Below, piece by piece: positions 45,728-58,173 of a stretch of DNA of 64,000 bases (the stretch's first letter is position 1; the number at the start of each line of letters is the position of its first letter). The stretch covers positions 1 to 64,000 of the forward strand of contig QXCR01000047.1 of the NCBI GenBank assembly GCA_004380135.1. The letters run 5' to 3'. The notes under the pieces were generated by a model, which was given only the letters and a program-made list of their open reading frames with translations, made no database searches and had not been told where the DNA came from. This DNA comes from Stemphylium vesicarium (lineage: Eukaryota > Ascomycota > Dothideomycetes > Pleosporales > Pleosporaceae). A program made the position numbers and the translations under genes.

Positions 45728-46941
45728 GATCTATTTTCGTTCCATACCTAGACGCTTCGGCGCTGGCGTTTTTTTGTCTCGGTATACCCTTTCCCATTAT
45801 CGCATTTGCTCTGCGCATCACTTGACATTACCGCGAGATACCCTTTCTTGCCATTCATAATCGTTAATTCTGCTGCATTTTCTTTCGCATCTGTACAACA
45901 TTACTGGGTTTTCACGCATTGGGCGGGTCACAGGAAAAAGTCTGCTTTCTACTATGATATCCCCCTTCTCTACTGTATTTTCAGCCAACCATCGCCTCTT
46001 TTTTTCTTTTCTTTTTTGCTGTTTGGGTTTTCATGCAAGGTGTTCAGGTCGTCTCTGGTACTGGGTTACCACATTTTGTCTTCTAGGTTGGTCATCTAGA
46101 TTTGAGAGATTTCTTCAGACATCTCTATCAGGAGATTGGTACCTCACGGTCAAAACTAGTATACCCATCATACCACTCTATTGTTATCCATCAATTTTAT
46201 CCACTACTACCATCCACATACCCTTGTCCCTGCAAAGCTGAGCTTTGGTGATTCATCTGCACTACCCTATCAAATCACGGCCGTCGCATTGACCGTACTT
46301 GTTATCATACTTTCAACGGTGATTTCCAGACCCGCAGCCCCTGCATGCGACACACATGGTATGTGAGACACAACCAACCCTATCGCCTCCCAGCAAAGTC
46401 CCGGACACATGCTTTTGCGTCTCCAACAACGTGACATTCTCCCACACCCTCTCTGCAACTTTCCAGCCCCCTGACAAGCCGCTGATGTCGCACTATGACT
46501 CGCACACTCATCACAGTCACCAAGTGAATCACAGCCACACCCTCGCAGCCAACAGGCGCTTGCATATAGCCTTTGGATGATATCATTGGATCTCGCCGCT
46601 TACCCTCAGCCTTACGATCCAAGAAGCGCTATGCATGGAATAGAGACGCAGGCCCGGCCAAAGAAGCAACAAAACGTTATTTGCTTTCCCTCGCCGCCCG
46701 TGGCGGTGGTGCGCGTACGGGCGCGGGAAGGATTTGCGATATCCAATCCAATCCAAGCCATACGATTGCATGTGCCTGCGCCCCCCGCGGCGGTGATAGG
46801 CGAAAGTTATCAAGACAGGTTTTTTTCACTGCCATCTTGATAACCGGTGAAGGGGCAAAATGGCAGTAGATGCCCACGTTGTGTAAGGGATTGTAGGGTT
46901 TCGTGCGATGGAAAAGATGCTATTTGCGACTCGTCGCGGTT

Positions 46942-46957
46942 GGGGGGGGGGGGGGGG
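46942..46957. repeat. poly-G run of about 16
   Basis: An uninterrupted G tract, rare in a fungal genome of near-balanced composition. It could form a G-quadruplex and is a likely site of length error in sequencing. Confidence 0.85.
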
Positions 46958-47605
46958 TGGTAAGGCCCAAGGCCCCGGGTAAGATAGCCTTCTCTCGCAG
47001 CAGCAACAGCAGCAGCAGCAGGCAACTTCGCCGCCTGCTGAGCCCGCTTGCGACGATGACATTTTTCAGCCTCCTAGGCAGCGAAACCATGCACGTAGCG
47101 ACAAGGGCGAATTCGCCTCCCCGGAACAAGGGTCCGGAGTGAAAAGGACAAAGAACGAACTTAGTTGCGGCGGCGGCGGCCACAAATGCGGCTCGTCCGT
47201 CCTTCCGCTCTCAGCCTCTCTCTTTACCCATCCCTCCCTTTTTTTTTTAGTGCGGGCCTGCAGATTAAAGAGGCGTTGTGACGTCCCCCGAACATGGGAG
47301 CTCTTTTGATAGGCAGTGTCGCATTCCACACCCTTGTTTCTTTCTACCTGACTGCCCATGACAAGGACCATCCTTACAGCCCTGGCAGGCAGCAGTTTTG
47401 TTCATTGTCGCAAGATGGGATGATTTGCGTTTCGCGATCGACAGGCACGGCGAGGGAAAGAAGGACGACTGGCTGGCAAGGCAAGGGAAGAAGGCGTGTG
47501 TAAGACCAGACTAGAGCTTAGCAAGGTTTCACAGGGTCTGTTGGCTGGGACGACCGCTTCGACCGCAGAGGTGATGGATACTTCCGTTTCTGTGTAAATG
47601 ATGTG

Positions 47606-47634
47606 CGTGTGCGTGTGCGTGTGCGTGTGTGGGT
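47606..47634. repeat. GTGTGC hexanucleotide repeat, about 4-5 units
   Basis: Tandem GTGTGC/GTGCGT units ending in GTGTGTGGGTG. Alternating purine-pyrimidine sequence of this kind can adopt Z-form DNA. Confidence 0.8.
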
Positions 47635-50198
47635 GTCACATGCTGATGTGAGCCCGTTGGGTCGGTCCTCCGGTTTGATTGGCAACGGGGGTGTGTTGCT
47701 GCTCATCTTCCAGGCATGTCTTCGTCCATGCTTCTGCGCGGCTGAATGCGATGTGGTACTTTGAACGTCATGCAAATCATGCACGCGTAAGAGGTACCTC
47801 ATGCTACCGAGCAAGAGGAGAGAGATCGTCCCACAATGCCCATTCCCCAGATGACCGCTTTTTTCCCCCAGCCCGTTTGCAAACATTCCTCCTTTTGGAG
47901 TTTCCTCCGCGATGCCGACTCGCTCTTCGCGTGCCACCACCACATGCAAAAACTGACTGACAGCACCACTATCTCTGGGCGGCTAACTAACTCAGTTTTG
48001 CCGCCTGACGCTCCCTTTACCACGCAACTCGCGCGAACGCATCTAGGGTACCGAGATTTCACCCATTATTATTGTTTTGTCTCGAACAAACCCCAGTTTA
48101 CAACGTTCAATCTACCAGCAGTTCATGCAAGCCGCGAGCCCAGCGCACGGTTGCGCGTTCACCCCCCTACCACCTGCCACGGCGAATGGGTGGTGAGTGG
48201 AGCGGATCTGCCAACCCGGGTGTTTCGAAACGCCTGGCCGGTGCTTTTCAGTCGTGCATGGGCCGCTGTCGTTGCTTCCCACCTACCCATCACAGCAAGC
48301 GAAGCGAACGAAGCGAGGCCGGCGGCCGGCGGCGGCGCGGCAAGCGAACATGGAAAGCAAAGAACAAAAAAGTTGGCAGGAAGAACCGCGGCTAAGCTAA
48401 AGGCTACGAATGACGGAATATCTTTTTGGCCCACACTTTCCCACAAACCCAAACCCCCACCTTTCTTACTTTCCTCGACTCCATTCCTTTTTACCCCGCA
48501 TTAGCTGCTGGTAGAGGCTCCGCGTGAACCGCCTTTGCCTATGTCACTTTTGTCACTATTTTGCGCGCTGTCTTCGTCATTTCTGGGTTCATTAGTCAAG
48601 ACACGAAAACAGTGCGGTATATGTGCCTTTTCGGGGTCCGGGGAGAGGGGTAGGTAGTGGAGAGGTCGTTGAAATGGCTGGTACTGGTAGAGGGTAGGCC
48701 ATGATCACAAGATCTGTCGTGTTTCGTCATCGGTTAATGCGAGATCCCCGTTCATGCTGTGCAAGCATCGAGATGGCTTTTTGATCGCTTATTAGCATGG
48801 CTGTGGCTGCGGGTGCTGCTGCTGCTGCTGCTGTCCGGCCGATTCCGATGGGGCTCGTGGGTAACGCAGAGACTTGTGTGGAATCAGGGGTGTGGAGGGG
48901 TAAAAGACGCCGTCTTGGGGGGGAGAAACATGCCACGTCTATGCCCGGCCGACCGCTCCCTCGCGTTCTTTGTCGTTGCATTGGCGAATAGAGAGCGTTT
49001 TGCATAGTGTCAGCTGGACGGTTCTCGTTTGCTGAGAGGGTGGGCTTGGGCTGCGAAAGTTGATTGTTTAACCGCCATATGCGTGGTTGCCATTGGCTTG
49101 CATTTTAGTAAAGGCAGTAAAAATGCTAGATGCTAGTAGGCAACATAGGTCAGCAGTAGGTGCTTGCTGGTTAAAGTGCACTCGCGCTTTTCGCAGCGTT
49201 TCCCGACGCCATTCATTCGATGAACCTCACACCCTCGACAAACATCGAGACTTTCGGAATGCACCGACGCTGGTCACATTCGGCGGGGATAGCATGATGG
49301 TTTACGGTCTGCTGAACGGCTCACTGACCATCTGGTTGAGCATTCTCTTGGATTGGTACGTCACACAGTACAGTCTGGCCAACTCCGTACCAATCATCTA
49401 CGCAATCTCGATCCTAAGCCGCAACCGTCAAACAGGGTAATTCCATCTCTCATTCCACGTGCTCACCCGCTGGTCAAACTACCGGTGTTATCACTCTGCA
49501 TAAGCGCCTGCGATACCCTTTCCCTTTCACCCCGCCATCATCTGCCCCTCCACGACCACCACCCCTCTCCCCAGTGTTATCTCTTCATCACCACTATTTC
49601 CATCACACAGAAGCGCTATCAATTGTCTGGGGGCCGAAATGAGCCCTGCCTTATCGATACATAACCCTTCTATTATGGGCTCATGCGATGTGAACTGCAT
49701 GCACTGCGCATGCGAACACCCTTAGCGCGGGGTTAGACGACCTTTTTTTCTATTTCAAGTGACGAGCTGTGCAGTAGCGTGGCCCCTTCGTTGGGCATGT
49801 TTAGGTAAGACGAGCTGTGGCTTACGTACGGTGGCTGCTGTATTGAACTAAACCGCTTGGGGATGCGGAAGGGGGGGTGGTTGCACTGCAGTATGTAAGG
49901 GTGTAGTCAGCAAGTAACAACGTCAAAGAGGGTTTCAGGGTAAGTCGTGTTGGAGGTTGGAGGCACAGTTGCGTCTTCTCATTTTACGTCAAGAATTACT
50001 TGCGCAATGGCAAAGGTTTGCGAGGAGATGGATAGGTGTATGACGATGCGGTGAACAAATAGACGGCCGAGGAAGGCTACATGCTGGCGGTTATGCGAGG
50101 CATTATCTTCGTCTTCAGGAGTGAAGTGAAAGTCAAAGAGCTTCAACATGTTCAGATAATTCTTTGGCTGGACTGAGTCACGCGACTCACTTCCCAAC

Positions 50199-51568
50199 AT
50201 GGATCCCTACATGACAACATCTACACAGGTAATGATTCACTCGGGAGCTACTTGCTGTTAATCCAAATTCTGGAATCTATCATGACCTTCACATCTTTGC
50301 ATCTCTTCATTTCATCCATATTCGCTTTCGAGCAACATATTGAAAGTGGTGCATTCCATCGCAACAAAATCTGGGAGAGCTGGTGACATAGACGGCGATT
50401 TCGCTCTCGACAAGGCCATTATTAAAGGTATGTATCCCTCAAGAACCTCGGCCTGCAGTGTTAACATGAAACCACAGCCCTGCCAGATGGCTACAAACTA
50501 CTATCCGCGAACCACTACGGCTCCTCCGCATGGACCGTCACCGCCCGCCTAGACGTCCAACTCTCCAACCACATCAAAAAAGCCTTTTTCCTGAAACTTG
50601 GCACCGAAGAACCAGGCCGCATCATGATGGAAGGAGAATACCATTCCATGACCGCACTCCACAGCACCTGTCCCAACTTCACCCCCAAACCACTCACATG
50701 GGGCAAATTTGCGACCAAAGAACCAGAAATCTATTTGTTAATATGCGACTTCATCAACATGCGCACCTCACTCCCATCTCCCAAACAGCTCTGCTCCCAA
50801 CTGGCCCACCTACACACCTCCAGCGTCTCTCCAACCGGCGCCTTCGGCTTCCATAGGCCCACCTGCCACGGCCGCTTCCCTCAGGAGATGACATGGAATA
50901 AGAGCTGGACCAGCTTCTTCACAGCGCTACTCAGCTCCGCCCTCGCTATCGAAAAACGCGAGTGTACCTCTTGGCCCTCCTACGACGCCCTTGCCCAACA
51001 CACCCTATCACACGTGGTACCGCGCCTCCTCGGCGTCCTGGAGACACCCGGCCGCACAGCCAAGCCCTCGCTGATTCATGGCGATCTCTGGGAAGGAAAT
51101 ATCGGTACCGACTGCGATACAGGTAACATTTACATCTTCGATGCTGGCGTGTACTATGCGCACCATGAGATGGAGGTGGGCATGCGGCGCTGTGCGCGGC
51201 ATGAGATTAGCAAGGATCCGCGCTTTATGAGTGATTATGTGGAGGTAATGGGGAAGAGTGAGCCGGTGGAGGAGTTTGAGGATAGAGTTAGGTTTTATTG
51301 TGTCAAGATGAATGTTGTGCATTCGGCGCATCATCCTGGTAATGGGGTGAAGAATACGTAAGTGTTTAATTCCCGAATTAATGGCTTGAACGGGGTTGTG
51401 GCGGGCTGACGAGGTGGCAGGGTGTATGATGATATGTGGTATTTGGTTGACAAGTATGCGCCGTTTGGGCGCGGGGAGGAGGTGCCGATACGTAAGAAAG
51501 TAGAAGGCGAGATACGGGGGGAGAAAGAAGAGCACGAGATGGGAATGCTTGCCGGTTCAAAGCTGTGA
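50199..51568 (+). CDS. fructosamine/ketosamine-3-kinase family protein
   Basis: Well-supported exons are 50478-51357 and 51421-51568, preceded by one ending at 50427. The kinase-like fold shows YGSSAWTVTARLDV near the N-terminus, KKAFFLKLGTEE with the ATP-site Lys, then YHSMTALHSTCPNFTPKPLTWGKF and the catalytic loop LIHGDLWEGNIG. A second-metal Asp sits in IYIFDAGVYYAHHEMEV. The last exon gives VYDDMWYLVDKYAP, the usual family end. Members phosphorylate ketosamine (Amadori or ribulosamine) adducts on proteins so that they fall off, a deglycation repair in the cytosol. The 5' end is unresolved: ATG at 50199 with a donor at 50229 is attractive, but the phase to the next coding segment does not close simply. 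Confidence 0.8.
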
Positions 51569-51719
51569 GCTCGCTGATTAGAAGCATAACTTGGGTGGTA
51601 AGGTTGTTCAGGATTTGGTTGAACTGACGCTGCACTTATGGCGGGATCTGTTCAACAGATGCTCAACCATCAATGAGCAGCATGAAGCCACACATCTATA
51701 GGCCTACAACGCTTCTATA

Positions 51720-53574
51720 CTAGTAAACCCCAATTCTTCTCTCAACATTGTAGCCTCCTCTCCACTTCTTCCCTCTACCCTGCAACAGAAACGCTACTGG
51801 CACAGAGAACAACGTGATGCCCATGAGCAAAGTGAACGTCCACCCCGCACCCAGTGCAGAAAGTATCGCGTCCGGCGCCGCCAGGGCAGCAGCAGCAAGG
51901 AAGCACCGAAACAAGTTTGCCGCCGCACTAGCAGTGGCAGGACGAGCGGGATTGACGTCGACAAGAAGTGTACCGCAGGCCTAGTGGTGGTCAGCAAATA
52001 GTGCCATGCATTTCAAAAGCCGTGGTAATAGACATGACAAGCCACGAATACGCACGTTGAAGATAGCGGTAACAGATGAACCGATGAAGAATTGCAGAAC
52101 TAGAGGTACAGAGAAATGCTTCAACGCACAAGTAAGTCATGCTGCCGTTTTGATGTACATTCGACTTGCTGAACATACCGTGCGGGCATCCAGCGCCCAT
52201 CCATACCCCACCGTCGCCGCAGTGACAACACTCATGTAAGCATACGTAGCCCTCAACCTCGCCTTCTCAATAGGAAATCCCGCAAAATCGTCACCTCGCG
52301 CCCGATCAACCGAGTAGTGGGAAGCGAAAGCTACTCTCCAGCACTCCCGGTCCATGATGTAGCCTGTGGGCTGTTAGTCGCGATGGGCACATGTAGTCTC
52401 CTGGGCGCTTTATCTGCACTCACCGCAAGTGTATGAAGACAATGCGCATCCGACGCCGAAGGGTATGTATACAAGTCCGGCATACAGTCCTTCGAAGCCG
52501 TGGATTGTGATGAAGAGGGTTGAGAGCGAGGCCTGGATGCAACAGTAGGTCATGTGGAAGAGTCCGTTGATTAGCATGATTAGAGCGTTTCCCTTCTGCC
52601 AGAGTGCTTTGAAGCTGGGTTTTAGACTGGGTGTTCGTAGCCGTCTCGGAGCAAGTTCAGCTTCGGGGGAAGGAGCTGGTGCAGTCTTCCCTCCTTTGAG
52701 CTTTCTTCGTGACTGGTAGCTTCTGTTCATTAAGCGCGTGGGCAGCACTAATCCGTTCCCGACGACGTGGCGCGCTGTTTCTGGGAACGCGATCGCGAGG
52801 ATGCACAGGTTGACGCCGGATAGTACTGCCAGAGTCCAGAAAATCCAGGGCCAGCCAGCATATTGTACGAGTATGCCTCCCAGGACAGGGTCGAGACTGG
52901 GTGCTACATTCGGGCTAAATACATAAAAATCTGCCCCATCTGGTCGCGAGGCAAGCATGAGAGCTTGTGCTTGTGATGTACCCGAGTAAAACAGCGCCGA
53001 TGAAGCCCCCTCGCTCAGCAGGCGTAGCAATATCGCTGACAACAGCGTATCCAAAGGAAATAGTGCCTACACCACAATCCACGTCAACCGAACCGCTCTC
53101 CATCTCTCCCTCCCCCCTCTCTCTTTCCAAACTAGAACCCACATGACTCACCACTCGACCCAGCACTCTGCAACATCCTCAGCACCAGCAACGCCGCATA
53201 CCTCCTCTGAACCGCCAACCCCACATTTGCAACCGTATACATTAGTATGGTGAGCAGGAACAGCAGCCGCCGACCCATCGTATCAGCTATATCGCCTAAA
53301 AGGGAAGGCGCCACACCTGAGACAATCATGTACGTGGTGATCGATAGATCGGCTTGCTCGAGCGTGATGTCGGGGTCTTGGGCGAGGTTTTTGGAGAGCT
53401 GGGGTAGTAGATGAAGCTGCTGAGCGGAGAGAAGAGACGGGCGTATGTGATGAGGAAGACGATCGAGCGCTTTTCGTTGCGTGTGAAAATGGAGTATGGT
53501 GCGTCGTTTGATGGAGCGTCGTTGGGCTCTGGCGCCTAAGCGGAAGAGACTAGCTTTTCAACCACCGTGGTCAT
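51720..53574 (-). pseudogene. MFS transporter (DHA1 type) with frameshift
   Basis: Exons at 53574-53152, 53066-52982, 52914-52424, 52363-52179, 52118-52056 and 51980-51720 can be joined in phase and carry a full DHA1 protein. Visible are PYSIFTRNEKR, then DLSITTYMIVSGVAPSLLGD, motif A as DIADTMGRR, GPNVAPSLDPVLGGILVQY, WPWIFWTLAVLSG, FPETARHVVGNG and the last spans with NPARPATASAAANLFRC. Two lesions break exon 1. A one-base loss near 53399-53403, at a C4 run after SSFIYYP, shifts the frame. An in-frame TAG lies at 53538-53536. The TAG follows a pyrimidine-rich CTTAG and could instead be a splice acceptor of an unseen first intron. The homopolymer position makes a sequencing error possible. 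Confidence 0.75.
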
Positions 53575-54026
53575 GCTCAGTTGCAGCAGGATCTTGACTT
53601 CGAGAGCAAGAGTGACGCAATACTAGTGTTTGCATTAGATGACTGGGTATATTGGTTGTCGCCAATGCATTGCTGCGCCACTTCGATCGGCGTTGGTCGT
53701 GCAGACAAAGGGTACTGTCATGTGGAACGTCTTCAATGCGCAGAATTGACAAAACAGTTCGGTCTGTGGATATATGTACTTTCAACAATAGCTGCTACAA
53801 AACCTGCACAGCCAGCCTCTTATTCTCAAAAGGACTTGTTCTACCCTCCACGCTTCCAAACTCCTACCATCCCTCCACAGTCGATCTATTGTCAGCATCC
53901 ACGTACTCTACGACCTATACCAGCGTCGTCAAAGCGTCCCTGAAAAAAGGCCAGAAGCCTCCTGTAGAGTGCCAGATTTTCAAGTATCAACTCATTCTCA
54001 GCTTCCTCCAACTCCTCGCAGCTAGC
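53575..54026. other. intergenic, no gene seen
   Basis: Upstream of the broken transporter and downstream of importin-9, both on the minus strand. Nothing recognisable. Confidence 0.45.
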
Positions 54027-57000
54027 CTATGCTGCGGATTCTCGCAGTCTCTGTCGCTCCTCATCCGTGAGTTGGTTGAACTCGTCCTCAAAGCCTGGTG
54101 AAATAGAAGCGCGCTTGAAGAAGTCGACCAGGAAGCTCTGTGTCTCATCGTCGCGTTGACGACCGCTGCCCCCTGGCTCTTCTGCCGCAAACGCCATCAA
54201 CTGCTCCTTGCTGAAACCGCTGCCGAGGTCGACGAATGGGTTGGGCTCGTCTTCCCACTCGCCATCGTCTGAGCCCTCGTCTGCAAGTTCGGCGGCTGCT
54301 GCTGCATCGAGATGCGCACCAGAGGCGGACTGGAGCTCTACTATGAGGACCTTGAGGATCTTGAGGGGCGCGGGCACTATGGTATACTTGTCAGGATCTG
54401 ATTTTCGTGTCAGTGTGTGGAAGGAACGGGATGAGTTCGCGGCACTCGATTTGCAAGGACGGCGCGGCAGCCTCCAAACACACCCTCCACAGCATTATAA
54501 AGGTACATTTCCAGGATGGAGAGATGATCATGTAACAGAAAAATACTCACTGGCTTTCGCGCGACTTCTAGTCATGATACGGCCATCAGTATTTGGGATC
54601 AAGTCGCCCTGCACCTGGACTTGGGCGATCCGTGGATCTTTCAAATCGTACAGCTTTGCGAGAGCAATGACACTAGATGGTAGTTAGTACCTGTTCACAA
54701 GAGCGGGATTTGAAGGGAAAGGGGTGTTAGACTCGAGGCGTCCCATTTCCTGCATGATAACAAGTTGCTTTAGGATAAAGTAGGCGTTGAACTTGCGAGT
54801 CTCAGATACGTACTTTTGTCGAATTTCGTCGTAGCCGGCGAAGTTGATCGAATTCTCGAGCCACTTGGCAAGTACGACTTGCAGCCCATTCTCGCCCTCG
54901 ATATCTTGGCTGGCTAGGAAATCTACAACCTCGGAAGCGTGGTTCAAGCTCAGGCGCGCAAACACAAGTGTCAAGCTTTGGATGAAATGCGCTTGCTTTG
55001 CTTGCGCAAGACGCACTGCGACGCTTCGCAGAAGCTGCTCTAGATAAGGACCAAGTCGCTCATGACCAGCCTTCTCTACTACCTCAGCGGCAAGGGCTCC
55101 GACCTCACCCGCAGCGTGGTCACTGCATGAAGACAGGAGACGGGAGACGATAATGAGCGTGACCTCGAGACCTGCTTTTCCGGTATCATCCCTCCACTCA
55201 AAGAGCTGCTGATGGTCGTGGGAGATGATGTTCTTCACCGCAGTTGTGGCAGATTTAAGCAGCTCCTCATCAGTGGATCCGAGAAGAAGTCGCGTAAGCT
55301 TCGGCATAGTCGTGGCAACAAAGCCAGCGGGAAGTGGCTCAGGACCATGCTCAGCGAGCACAGCAAGGAGATCGGCAGCGAAATTGCATAAAGCGTTCTC
55401 CTCCGTCAAGCTTCCAACGTCAAAAGCCCCTGTGAGCGACGGAACGACCCTTGCGCATAGTTGGATGTACGCGTCACCACCCATTGACGCGATGATTTCT
55501 GTCACCTCCTCAAATGCCTCAACTACCAACATGGTCAGTTGGAAGTTGGCAGCTTGGTGGCTAGCGACTCGGAAGAGCGTATCAAGACCGTTGTCCGTAA
55601 TACATATCCGGGTATCGATGAGGATAGCGTCTCTGAGAGTCTCGACCAAAGTGATCATGAGATCATCACCATCGTTCAGTTCTGACATGTCTTGTGCGGC
55701 GAGGTAATTGCTGATAGCAACCATGATTGGGTTCTGCAGGGGCTGGGTAATCGAGTGTGGGAGTGCTTGGAGGTAATGTTGCAGAGCTCGGATGCAAGAG
55801 ACCTGGACAACGTCGGATTCGTCAGACGGAATGGCCTGCAGATTTGCCTCGAGGAAAGATGTAGCGAGCTGTTGCAGAGCGTCTCCAGATGTTCTCGTCA
55901 GGCTTCCAGCGACCAGATAGCCTCGTGCTCGCAGGAATGCGTCGGGCTGCTGCATGGCGTAGCGGATGAAATCCACATAGCCAGTTGCTGCCTCTGGGCT
56001 GATCTGCTTGTCTACGTCCTGGAAATCGCCCAGTAATTGGTTGAGTACGTATAGTGCCGCCTCTTCTGCTTTCCAGCCTTTTGACTCAGAGTAGAGTGCT
56101 CTTGTGTAAGTCAGCAAGCCGTTGACAGTAGGCTCTGTAAGCCATTCGCCGAGCTTGATAACAAGGTCTCCGCAAGCTGTCCGGGGAGTGTAGTTCGCTG
56201 TCACGCTCGTTTCCTCGCTCAAGAAGATGTTGACATCCACATCCCAGAGTCCCTCCTCTTCAGTCGTGATCTGCGCGTAGGCCACAGCCAGCTTCATAAC
56301 CTGAGTGACCCAAGACGTTTCGGGTGTCTGGTTCTGCAGCTCTTGTTCAAGCTGGGATCGGACCGGCGGTGCGCGAAGGCAAGCTTGCATGAAGTCGAGC
56401 TCCTCAAGGATGAGGAAGTCGAGGGTGTAAGGCAGGTTGTCGGCGTCTTCCAGCCTACTTTGGCGGTCTTCTTGTATGTACATGAGAGAGTATGCCGGTT
56501 CAAGTAATGAAAGCTCTTGCCAAACTGCTTGGAAGAGAACGATGCTTTGCGGCGAAAGGATAGCGGGGAAGACGGAGCGTATGCGCATGAGCACCTGCGA
56601 GTTGTTAGCACTAGGAAAAGTGGTGCGCATCATTCCCTCTGACGTACCTTGACTACCTGTAGCTTCAAAGCAATCTGTCCCTTGTACATTCTGGCATTAG
56701 GCGCATCCTGTTCTTCCTCATCGAACGAAGGCGGGTCTGGTAACCTTGTGTTCAAGACATTGACGAAGAATGGCATCCAGTCCTTGAGTACCTCATCGGC
56801 GAAATTCTTCACCATGGACTTGTGGTCCTCCATGACCATCTCGAGTATGTTGAAGCAGCCGTGGAAGACCTTGCAAGCCAACGCCCTCATCGTGGGCTTT
56901 CTCTGGTCGTTGGTCGCCACATCGTAGAGGATTTTGATCATCTGCGGCGCCACGCTGAAAAAGGTGTTCTCATTGAAGGATTCCTCCACCAGCTCGCCGA

Positions 57001-57457
57001 GAACCCTGAGGGCGCCATGTAGCTGGCCTTCAGTCGCATTCGGTATCAGGGTGAGAAGGTTGTCGAGAAGCTCTGGCCATTCGATGGGGTAGTCGGCGGC
57101 TGCAATCTTGCTCACGACGAGGCCGGCGGCGGCCTTGAGCTTGCGTTCGAGTTGGTCAGAGGTAGCGAGGGCGAGGAGCTGTTGTCGTAATATAGCCTTG
57201 TTCTCGTCGGTGACCAAGACCTGTCCTTTCCATCCCTCGAGGTTGTCACTCCACCCAGCCAAGACGAGGTTCTTCAGGTACAGCAGGGCGGCCTGCCGGA
57301 TGTTGAGGGGCACGCTGTCATGGCAGGAAATGCCAATGAGGCCGAGCGGGAGCTCTTGGTGGCCATAAAGGGAGAGCAGCTGCTGCTCAGCCTGCTTGCG
57401 GGTGTCCTCCTGGGCGGTTTGGGTTGCTGAAAGCAGCTGGACTAGCTGGTCCTCCAT
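54027..57457 (-). CDS. KAP114: importin-9 / KAP114 nuclear import receptor
   Basis: Four exons (57457-56648, 56594-54814, 54672-54551, 54397-54027) give about 1027 residues, the expected size. The N-terminus MEDQLVQLLSATQTAQEDTRKQAEQQL leads into the importin-beta N-terminal (Ran-binding) domain with VPLNIRQAALLYLKNLV. HEAT-type helical pairs fill the rest. An acidic insert (SFDEEEQDAPNARMYKGQ) around residue 250 is a family feature. Near the C-terminus are the RQNVIALAKLYDL junction restored by a 141-bp intron, VQVQGDLIPN, and an acidic EGSDDGEWEDEPNPF segment. KAP114 relatives carry histones H2A-H2B and TBP into the nucleus. The start was placed at MEDQLVQ; 13 codons upstream are open but not family-like. 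Confidence 0.94.
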
Positions 57458-58173
57458 AGTAGACGTGGGGCATGCGCGTATAGAGCTAGTCAGCACGTCT
57501 AGCGTTACCCAACACGGTTGGCGAGAGGGACTGTTCGACTGTTGACGCGTTTGTTGATGGTGTTGCTGGGCGATTGAGCTCGAGGAAAAAGAACGCGCCC
57601 GGAGATGCGGGGCAACTCCGTGAATCTCTGGGTAGTGGGGTGGCTAAGCGGGTGCTATAGCTGGAGCAATATTCCCACGTCTGACTTGGGTAGGATGGCT
57701 ATAGTCGGGCAGAGATATATAAGGCTGACTATGGATGCAGGCTGAGCTACAGTGAGGCCGCCGACGACCAATTACTTTTATCTGCTTCTCATGCCAGTTG
57801 CACAGGGCTATCGCTTCTTCCCGGATCGGTGGGAAAGGCGACAACTTCACTTTCCCTCACCCAAGGCCAGCAATCACATGCCACGCTGCTATCCTCAACA
57901 ATGCCAGGGGCAGCCAACACGACATACGCACGACAGTCGCGATACCGATCAGTCACTTTCCTACACCAGGACAGCTTCGAGGCGGGCGGGCGCCTATCGA
58001 TAGCCTAGCGGGCTCGACACGCGACGAGACGCGTCTGCGTCATGCTCAATACTAAGCGCACAAGCCTATCCTAATCTACAGTTACACCATCACGGTCTTT
58101 TGTGTAATCTGTGGTCACGGCATCGACGGCGCTTGCAAACCTAGAATCGTTACACTACGCCCATTCGCCTACC
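57458..58173. promoter_or_regulatory. divergent promoter region, importin-9 / REV7
   Basis: About 716 bp between opposite start codons. A plus-strand TATATAAG lies at 57716-57723, some 450 nt from the REV7 ATG, so its relevance is doubtful. No coding region is seen. Confidence 0.45.

Larger units (their letters stand above)
45728..50198. other. gene-free stretch, 4.5 kb, with simple repeats
   Basis: No coding region is supported. Simple sequence: a run of about 16 G at 46942-46957, CAG-type repeats at about 46998-47022, a GTGTGC repeat at about 47606-47634, and GCT repeats at about 48813-48836. The left end should be the 3' untranslated region of the 44504 gene and the right end the promoter of the fructosamine-kinase-like gene. 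A long non-coding transcript or a poorly conserved small gene could be hidden here. Confidence 0.45.

Noticed and set aside
54673..54690. An apparent 18-nt intron in importin-9 (GT to AG directly after VNR)
   Set aside because: Far too short for a spliceosomal intron. A 141-bp intron from a GTACGT donor at 54813 restores the expected RQNVIALAKLYDL junction.
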